The position numbers and the translations under genes are program-made. Source: Phellopilus nigrolimitatus (taxonomy: Eukaryota; Basidiomycota; Agaricomycetes; Hymenochaetales; Hymenochaetaceae). Taken from it: DNA of 15,994 bases. The stretch spans positions 1-15,994 of the forward strand of contig JAJOHG010000511.1 in assembly GCA_021029095.1 (NCBI GenBank), read 5' to 3'. Positions 8,560-15,994 of this stretch are shown piece after piece. The first letter of the stretch is position 1, and every line of letters starts with the position of its first letter. The notes beneath the pieces were generated by a model that ran no database searches, was not told the origin of the DNA, and saw only the letters and a program-made list of their open reading frames with translations.

Positions 8560-10615
8560 ATGTCCGCGTCTGACAAGCCCAGCGCAATCATCTTCGGTAC
8601 GATCGAGCACCTTTGCGATTTGCGCTATATGCTCACTCTTTCTTTGGCTTCTGTCGCACGCGCCATGCTCTGCACGCAGGCGGTCTCAACACCTGGTCCC
8701 GCAAATTTGCGTGTCATCTCGTCCCGGAAGAGGGCGAGTCGCTCGTCACTGTAAGCTCGATCGCGTCCATCGTCCTCATCGATCCTCGTCGCTGACCGGT
8801 ATGTTCCCCAGCACCTGCGTGTCGTCGACAAATTCTCCGTTAACCCGCCTACCACGTGAGTATCTACTTCTATGCAGTTGTTCCGCTTTTCTGACTCGTC
8901 CTCTCTTCTCCGGTACATCTCTTAGTTACCTCGGCTCGGAGTTTACGAATGTCATGGAGAAGCCTAATATTGAGTACAAGCAGGCCAACCTCACCATACC
9001 CGGTACGCACCTTGACTCTCGGGTTTTCTCCGTTGTCAACGGTCGCTGACACGCGTCTTCCGACTTCCTTCGTCTGATCCTTATATCCATCCATCACGGA
9101 ATGACCATGGTTCTTCCATGATGTATCTCCATATGCATTGCAAATGCTTAGCTACCGTCAGCAAAATGTTCGACCCTCCTGAAGGCCAGGCGCCTTACAC
9201 GTACATTTTCGACCTGACCGGCGAGGTCAGGCATGATCGGCCTGATATGGTGCGTGTCCGCCGATATATATGACCTCTTTGTTTTATGCGGCGTCCAACG
9301 GACATGTGGTCGCTTATTCATACTCGTTTGATTGTGTAGGTTCAAATTCAGCAGACGGTCAATATATCGCGACTGCTAGGCGAGGAGGCGGCACGTCGCG
9401 GAGTGAAGGCTTACGTGCGAGTGACCCAGCCATTCTACGACACGCCAGAGAAGGGTTCGCATGACGAGAAAGAGAGCGTGAAGCCCGCAGGAGTCCGGGG
9501 TGTATGGTGGCATGAGACGCTTCGCGTATTGGCGGATATTGAAAAGTAAGTTTGCAAATCATTATGGACACCTTGAATTGCCTTTGATTACCTGTTCTAC
9601 ACGTGCTTCCTAGCCTTAACCTCGTTATCTTACGACCCGGACTTGTCTATGGGCCGTACATCGAATACGGAATTTGTGCGCTACAAATTTGCTTTTCTAT
9701 TTCCGTACCATGCTGAGACTCGATGTTAATTTCATGACAGTAACAACGACTATGACCGTTGCATCAGTTTACGGTTATCTTAAGAAACCAATGAAAGGGC
9801 TGTAAGTGAAATTAAAGTGCACGCTTCTCTCGCACGATCGTAATTTTCTTTGGGATTCTGTAGGTGGTCCCCGGGCAAAAATCCAATGAACACCGTGCAT
9901 GTAGCGGATGTCGCTGGTTCAGCCTTCGCTCTGGCGGTGTGGATAGGAAAAGAGGGCCGAAAGGAAGCTGACATCCTAGCTGGAGAGGAAATCACGAGCA
10001 ACGATAAGAGCAAAATAAAGGCGGGCGAGGGCCAGAATCTCCCGGACCCAGGAAAGAAACTGATTGCTCCGTTGTTCAATCTTGTGCGTATCGCTTCTTG
10101 CCTGTACTCGGCGTGAATGTGGTTTCACACACTTTCTGTTGTAGGTCGATGATTCGAACAGCACACTTGTTTCCATCGGCGCGGAAATTACTGGCATGTT
10201 CGGTACGACGTTTGGCTTCCACGATTTCTTCATGACAACTATGGCGAAGGTAAGTAGCGTCTCTTCTTTCGATTTATAATAGATTTACTCTTTTTCCCCT
10301 CAGATCACCAAACTCTCGGAGTCAGTTATTGAGGACATCAACGAGGAGCACGTAGGTGGATGGACGGAGATGATCACTACATCAAATCCGCCGATCCCGA
10401 ACACGCCGCTATCCGCATACATGGACGAATCAGCGCTGCAGAAAATCAGTGTTGCCTTCAATGCGGAAAAGATAAAAAATGTTATCGGGTACACGCTCAA
10501 GTACCCGCAGTTCTCGCAACGGCGCTTCAAGATGTCGTTGACCGCTGGAAGGCGGAAGGAAATTGGCCAAACGTCGAACCCAAGTGATGGTGCAGGGTCC
10601 TCCCTCCCTCCATAA
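8560..10615 (+). CDS. Atypical extended-SDR / NAD-dependent epimerase-like protein (C-terminal frameshift)
   Basis: Eleven exons: 8560-8596, 8680-8750, 8812-8855, 8926-9002, 9152-9249, 9340-9545, 9614-9675, 9741-9801, 9864-10083, 10145-10249, 10304-10615. As written it encodes 430 residues. The fold is suggested by a hydrophobic first strand AIIFGGLNT (9-17), FDLTGEVRHDRP near residues 97-108, YVRVTQPFY (134-142), VILRPGLVYGPY (182-193), SVYGYLKKPM and NTVHVADVAG. The glycine motif is degenerate, and where SDR enzymes carry Tyr-x-x-x-Lys this protein has WWHETLR (165-171), so a dehydrogenase activity cannot be assumed. I recall similar proteins in many basidiomycetes, called NAD(P)-binding or epimerase/dehydratase family. 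Near 10514-10524 the frame changes: the conserved C-terminus DVVDRWKAEGNWPN lies in the other frame and would stop at 10587, as if one base were missing. All introns are GT-AG; intron 4 is longest (149 nt). Confidence 0.85.
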
Positions 10616-11198
10616 TTATCTGCGTCAATATTTTAATTCTGGCCCTTTACTCACTTTCCCTCCTTCTTTTCTTTGACTTACCTCTTCCCTCTGCTCCCAC
10701 CTCTATCCCCAAACGCAGTGCTCACATACGATCACGTCCTCTCACGGCGTTTTACCTCCTCCTTTCTCTAGACTGCTGCCATTATATGTTATCCCGTCTG
10801 TGCAATATTGGATTGCCTCCTAATGTCGATTCCAAAGCGAGAGAGGGCGTACGAATATGTATAATTATTTCATCTAATAGCGAACAATGTGACTGTATGC
10901 GCAAGAATTGAAACGAATAATAATAATAAAACACGAATGAGATTGGGTGGAATGCAATGGTTTCCCACCGAGCAACATGGGCAGCTTGCTCGTCCACACG
11001 CCGCTCGAAGTCTCAGATTTTCTGCCACGTATGCCCTCGTTGCCGTAAACATGCGCACGGCGCCGCCTAGCTATATAAATGTTGCTCATCCATACGCCAG
11101 GCTGTGCAACCCACGCAGTCCCCGCGTCGGCAATCCGTATCGGCAGCCGCAGAACCTGACAAACATATTTCGAGCGGTGCCCTAGAAGAACGTCATCC
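10616..11198 (+). other. Intergenic spacer upstream of the b561 gene
   Basis: 583 bp between two genes on the plus strand. The first ~170 bp are C/T-rich and would include the 3' UTR of the SDR-like gene. A long open frame on the minus strand (10874-11422, 182 codons) overlaps the promoter and first exon of the b561 gene and has no recognisable domain; I treat it as chance. A TATA box is listed separately. Confidence 0.45.
11072..11079 (+). promoter_or_regulatory. TATA box for the cytochrome b561 gene
   Basis: TATATAAA lies 120 bp upstream of the ATG at 11199. A transcription start about 30 bp further on, near 11105-11110, would leave a leader of about 90 nt. Confidence 0.55.
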
Positions 11199-12429
11199 AT
11201 GCCCACCCACAACGGTACTGTGCGCGTCAGGATGGGACAGTCGCAGTCGGCCCGCCACGCGTTCGCGCACGAGAGCGTCGACCTGGGCCCGGGCGTGAAA
11301 CTCGGTGCGCTCTCCGAGGGAAGTGGCGACTCATCGGTGTCTGAACGCGTGAGGCGCGAAGGCAGGGATGGCGATGGAATCGCGAAGCTCGCTGCTGTGG
11401 TGCGTTTTTTTTTTTGCTTCACGGAATACTATGATTTGTTCTCAAACGGTATGGGGGGGTCTAGGTGTGCATGTCGGTGCGTGCTGCCGTCCTAAGCTCA
11501 ATGCTGCGAGAGAGCTGATAGCAACCATGCACCGCAGATTTCAGTCGGGTACACGACCTACCTCATCGTCTCGAGCAACCTGCGCTCACTCTCCTGGTTC
11601 GCGTTCCATCCCCCACTGCAGATGCTCGCCATCGGACTCTTCACCTACGGTGAGTTCGCGCATGCGCCTCGCGCCTCGTCTGCTGCGGAAACTCATACCA
11701 TCTACTAGGCATCCTAACCCTCCAGCCTACGAACCAGCCGAAAACGAAGGCGGCGGGGCTGACCCGGCATCAGCTCGCTATGTTCCTCACGGGGGTGCCC
11801 GTTCTGGGCCTGGGGACGTGGGTCATCTATTACAGTAAAAATATCAACGCCCGTGCGCATTTCACGACTTGGCACGGGGTATGTGCGCTTGCTTCCTTTT
11901 TGTTCTTTCCTTTTCCTCACTTTACGTGTCTGTGTTCCGCTGAGGATGCTTATTGAAAAACGCTGTCTTCTTCTCATTTTGCATGTGTTGTCGCACCAGA
12001 CAATCGGCATCATCGCGGTCGGATGGATGTGCGTGCAGATCCTCGTCGGCGGCGCGAGCGTTTGGTTCGGGGGCGCCGCTTTTGGCGGAGGAGCGCCAGC
12101 GAAGCGGATATGGAAATATCACCGGTAAATGTCCAATGCTCTACTGCGTTTATTCGGTTTAGTTCACCCCCTCTGTTAGATTGTCTGGATATCTACTTTA
12201 TCCACTTTTTCTCTACGCAGCGCACCTAGGCGGCGCATGGTCTACATATACCAACAGCCACGCCAGCCACGCTATGCGATTAATTGCCTACAGCATTGGC
12301 CCGATCATTACTCTGCTGGCCATTTACAGCAGGATACGGTCTGTCCTATCTTATCTATTTGCCTTCACCAGACGACGTTTAATGAACATCGAATATTTCC
12401 GCAGGCTATCGAAGATGAAGTTCTTCTGA
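11199..12429 (+). CDS. Cytochrome b561-domain membrane protein
   Basis: Six exons: 11199-11399, 11538-11649, 11709-11878, 12000-12124, 12180-12338, 12405-12429, giving 263 residues. A hydrophilic ~60-residue N-terminus is followed by six hydrophobic segments at about 61-81, 91-110, 126-147, 159-184, 205-223 and 235-253. Four histidines sit where b561 proteins bind two haems: His91 (FHPPLQM), His125 (RHQLAMF), His160 (TWHGTIG) and His202 (YHRLSGY). The family moves electrons across membranes, from ascorbate or a similar donor to a ferric or other acceptor; donor, acceptor and membrane cannot be told here. No DOMON domain is present. Introns are GT-AG (138, 59, 121, 55 and 66 nt). The last one starts with the weak donor GTCTGT, is 3n long and stop-free, so its retention would only insert 22 residues. 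The ATG at 11199 follows an upstream stop and is 120 bp after a TATA box. Confidence 0.87.
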
Positions 12430-12577
12430 CAGGTCATCCGTCTTTTTATCTCGCAATCAAATTATCGGGGCTTCCAGTAGTATGTAGTAGATTATGGATG
12501 TGCGCAGCCGCGTCGATTAATGCAAACAAATAGCGATAGACAAGACGAAGTACATGATATAGTACGCAATGAGAAGC
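12430..12577. other. Short convergent intergenic region
   Basis: Only 148 bp separate the stop codons of the b561 gene (plus) and the ARF-GEF gene (minus), so their 3' UTRs probably overlap. No AATAAA signal was seen in it on the plus strand. Confidence 0.7.
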
Positions 12578-15500
12578 TTATAATTGTCCGGATGCTTCTA
12601 CTTTTGACTCGGGAACGACTGTGGACGGAGGCGACGGTGGTGAAGGGATGACGTCGTCCAAGAATCCAGGCAAGAATCGCTCGATGCGCTCATGCGTGGC
12701 GTTCCAGAGCTCCTTTTGCCGCTCGTCTCTTTGGTCATTGGCGGAGGGAGGGACGAGGATGTCTGTTGTGTTCATGACAAGAATGACGTTCTTGAGCGAC
12801 TCTGGGATGGCTTCATGCTAGAAGGGAACAGAGTCATGTCGGAATTACGTCTTAATTTTTTTATTATCAAAGAAAGAGCAAAACGTACCAGCTGGTCGCG
12901 CTTGCCAGCATGCATTAGCCGGTCAAGTAAGTCGAGGATCTGTATCCACAGCCCACGGATGTCCTTTTGCTTCGCTTCGTCGTTCACCTCATACTGCATG
13001 AATACCTTGCACAGCAGCACCGATGCACGCAAACGCGTCTCGGGCATCCCCCGCAGGTCACGCTGCATCACCTGAGGCTTCAGCAGGTCATCCAGAAGCG
13101 GAAACACGACGCGGTTGAAAACGGCCTCGGCCTGGCCTTCGACGCCCACCAGGACCAGCTGCTGTCCGAGAAGAAGGCGCTGCAGGTGGATAAGCGCCGT
13201 GTGCCGCACCTCGCGCGCAGCATTTGTGGATTGCCTCCCTAGCACGATCACAAGCGGGAGACTGCATTGTTTCCAGACTTGGGCAGCAGGGACGCTTCCG
13301 CTCTCCACATACTTCGGGATGAATTTCTTCAGGTCGAAGAGAATGTCGACAGATTGCTTCCCTCGTTGGATGGCGATCTCACTGGTTTGTTGTCTGTCAG
13401 AGATTACGTATGGTTTACCTAGATGAACCACTTACAGCGGAGACTCTGCGTTTTTTCGCTTGTCGTGTTGACCTGTGCTTTCGACTGCTGAACTAGCCGC
13501 AGAGGCGTATTCATCCAGCAGATTCACAAGGCCAGCGAAGTTGTCCATAGTTACGCATTGCTCTACACCATCAGCGGCTAACGACACCAACAAATCGAAA
13601 GATTTGCGAGACGCGGCAGGCTGCTTCATCGCGGAACGCATCAAGGAAAATACTAAGCCCCATTCCGTTTGCGAGCTAGACGTCTGTCAATTAATTTCTG
13701 AGTCTGAGATATCGATAGAAGCGAACCGTATGATATCCCGATGTGTCTTTACGAGCGAGATGAGGCCAGCGACGACTTGTTCACCAACCGAGCTCGCCAC
13801 TGTTATGGGAAGACTACCAAGCATATCGAGAGAAAGATATAGCTGGTCCCGTAACGACGGCTTTCAAGAAGATAATTCACTATCAGTCTTTTCATGATTA
13901 TCTTCTGGGACCCACTTTGTCTGCGATGATAAGCAATAGACGCCAGAGTGCCGCGACCGCACGGTCAATGAGAAGAACGCTGTAGCTCGACGCTGAAGAT
14001 AGCAGAGCCGATAAATGTTCGTAGACTACGGGCCTGTGGAAGTCGTGAGTAAACGTGACATATACTATCATACGAGCAAACACTTGCCATGTTTCTTCGA
14101 TGTATTGAGGGGTTTTTGAAATCACGCTGACCATCGTTTCTAACAAGTAGACAGATCCAGGGTCATAAGAAAGGGTCTGAGGCGGCGGGGGTCCTCTACG
14201 AGGATTCGGAGAGCTCGGTGGAACCAGGTCGTCAATTTCTTGCTTCAACCTTGCTACCGTGCGCTCGTGAGCCAAAGCCTCGAGTGCTCGAACGGCAGCT
14301 ACGAGTGCGTCACCTCCCAACGACCTAGAAAGCAAAGGGATCAACAAGAACAGCATGATATAGAGAGAACGTAGACATACGTGATCTGTCTATATAGCTC
14401 ATCTAGTTTGCAGGCTGTGAGGCAATCGATAGTACAAAGCGTGTTCTCGACTTCTGGGTCTGTCGCCTCGGGGATTGTCTCCGCGCTCGAGCCATAAGGC
14501 GTCAGAAGATATGATGACAGCGCTGAAAGTAAACCACCATCGCCTCTCCCCGCAGGCCGAGGAGAAGGCTGATTTCCATGCAAAGGGATGATACTCAGGC
14601 TCCCAAAAAGTCTTCTGCCCTGAGCATCGGACTAGGAAGTAGAGAGTGCAGGAAGAGATTCTGGTAGATTTCGAAGATCTTGTCGCGCAATACTTGTCAA
14701 TCGAGGTTTCTTTTCATCCGCGATTGCACTCTTACCTGTGTCCATCCTTCCCTAATTGCATTGCCATTTCCATAAATGATTGTAAAGAGTACGACGGCAG
14801 CTAGTTGACCCTTGAAGTTCGTGCCGAACTTGACGGAAAGAGTAGAGACAGTAACATCTTGACCCTCAACATCAACCACAGGGTAATGGGGAACCCGCGT
14901 GACAAGAGTATCTGGCACCAAACTTGTGACCTGTGAAAGAGAAACAACTACATAGTCGAACACCTCTGGAAGATTGAAATGGCCAGCTAAGGTTGCCAGC
15001 TGGCGGAAGCCCGTGATCGCACATTGGACAGTGTAATCGTCATCAAAAGTTGTGAACGCATAGGCAATGGCGGCTATGACAGGCCTCCAGACGGAATTGA
15101 ACATGGTGATATCAAATAGCGACGAATTGCATCTCCGCAGAGGGCCTCGAGAAGACTTCAACAGTAAGTTCGAGCTTTAAGTAAGGCAAACTTACCGGAC
15201 AGGCGTGTTCTCGCTAGCAGCTCTTTCCAGGCGTAACCAAATCCAACTTGTCCCGTATGCTCCTCCGGCATGACGATTTCTCGTTTGCGTATCGATTCAT
15301 AGATAGCGTTCTAAAACCATGTGGTTAATGACGGGACCAGATGGAAACTGTCCAAAGCTTACGAGAAATTCGAAGGGAAAATCGGAGCCGTCATTCACAC
15401 CACGCAAGTTGCGTGATAATCCTCCAAGGTCATGCGTTTCTATAAGTAGTAAAAGGTTATAAAACGGTGATACACCAGAAGCTAAGAGTCTCACTCGGAC

Positions 15501-15994
15501 TTGCGGATTGTGCTGGTCAGTATTCAGCATGATGATCGAATACGCCAATACATAAACTGCATCTTGAGATTTGATGTTGCTGGAACACAATAAACGGTGA
15601 GCAAGGATAGCATACGAACGGGAAAAAACGTACCGGGCTTAGATGCGAAGTAGACTTCAGCGAAAGTCTCTGTTATACGATTGATTTGCTGTGATTCACC
15701 GGGAAGTCTGAAGCTCTCGAGAAGTTCCCGCATAGCCTCGGCAACGGGTTTCTGTTTATAATTGACTTAAGTTCTGCATGTACGATAGACAGTAAATTAT
15801 CTTACGTTTTTGAAGTCAAATAGACGAATGAAAGCCCTAAGCACATCTATGTTTTCGGGCCGCGAGATGAAGTCGCCCAAAAGTCGTTTGTCAAGATGAT
15901 TGCAGCTTTTTAAGAAAGTTGCTAAACTCCTTGGGCGATCTACTGTTTCCGAAATGTCCGCATAGATCAGTTTATTCTCCTCCAGGAACGATAA
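12578..15994 (-). CDS. GEA2: ARF guanine-nucleotide exchange factor, GBF1/Gea type (partial, cut at window edge)
   Basis: Thirteen exons: 15994-15806, 15751-15634 (or 15630), 15579-15495, 15439-15363, 15310-15196, 15145-14736, 14678-14381, 14324-14088, 14033-13916, 13860-13727, 13675-13436, 13393-12889, 12817-12578. They give the C-terminal ~922 residues; the DCB and HUS domains lie off the right edge. The Sec7 domain opens at the edge (FLEENKLIY) and shows [10 protein letters not shown] with the catalytic 'glutamic finger', and [17 protein letters not shown]. After it come the helical HDS regions, including [29 protein letters not shown] [20 protein letters not shown], and [16 protein letters not shown] [14 protein letters not shown]. 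The protein should load GTP onto ARF at Golgi membranes and is essential in yeast as a Gea1/Gea2 pair. Oddities: one base appears missing at 15412-15415, at 14601-14609 and probably at 15629-15634, each breaking conserved frame; the 14087-14034 intron is GC-AG; one intron is only 42 nt (13435-13394). Confidence 0.95.
14034..14087 (-). other. GC-AG intron of the ARF-GEF gene
   Basis: The coding strand reads ACATG then GCAAGT at the donor and TTCCACAG at the acceptor. Splicing this way gives EETW followed by PVVYEHLS, the spacing I recall for GBF1/Gea proteins. GT donors nearby either break frame (GTGTTT) or add two extra residues (GTTTGC). A CTCAC branch-like element lies 12-16 nt before the acceptor. 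The intron is 54 nt long and has no in-frame stop. Confidence 0.7.

Noticed and set aside
10500..10530. Programmed ribosomal frameshift in the SDR-like gene
   Set aside because: No slippery heptamer is seen, and similar one-base losses in the next gene make a sequence error or mutation more likely.
10874..11422. 182-codon open frame on the minus strand
   Set aside because: It lies antisense to the promoter and first exon of the b561 gene, has no domain and low-complexity ends, and the plus-strand gene explains the region.

Overview
The window looks like nuclear DNA of a filamentous basidiomycete, most likely an Agaricomycete. Its genes are compact and broken by many introns, mostly 42-90 nt, almost all GT-AG. 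Promoters are CT-rich or carry a TATA box, and the encoded proteins resemble families I know from mushroom-forming fungi. All assignments come from reading the translated exons; no database search was run.

Layout. Positions 1 to about 4488 hold no gene I can support. At 4489-5482 (minus) is a three-exon gene for an Hsp20/alpha-crystallin-like protein with a long low-complexity N-terminus. Its divergent neighbour at 6752-8064 (plus) is a five-exon mitochondrial 3-hydroxyisobutyrate dehydrogenase (valine catabolism). Next, on the same strand, come an eleven-exon atypical extended-SDR / NAD-dependent epimerase-like protein (8560-10615) and a six-exon cytochrome b561-domain membrane protein (11199-12429). 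The b561 gene converges with a large gene on the minus strand (12578 to the right edge). That gene encodes the C-terminal ~920 residues of an ARF guanine-nucleotide exchange factor of the GBF1/Gea type, starting inside its Sec7 domain. The five genes do not form a pathway or cluster; they look like ordinary housekeeping genes placed side by side.

The most notable signal is a set of apparent single-nucleotide losses in otherwise well-conserved coding sequence. One is in the last exon of the SDR-like gene. Two, and probably three, are in the GEF gene, which belongs to an essential family. All go in the same direction (one base missing) and all sit in or beside short C or G/T runs. Consensus error in the assembly is the simplest reading; a decaying allele is the alternative. 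Other points: a GC-AG intron in the GEF gene, a complete brefeldin-A-sensitivity signature in its Sec7 domain, stop-free introns of 3n length, a near-perfect 16-bp hairpin at 6006-6041, and paired GGAGTCTCC dyads upstream of the dehydrogenase. I see no mobile element, CRISPR array, tRNA or rRNA, and no convincing novel multi-gene system.
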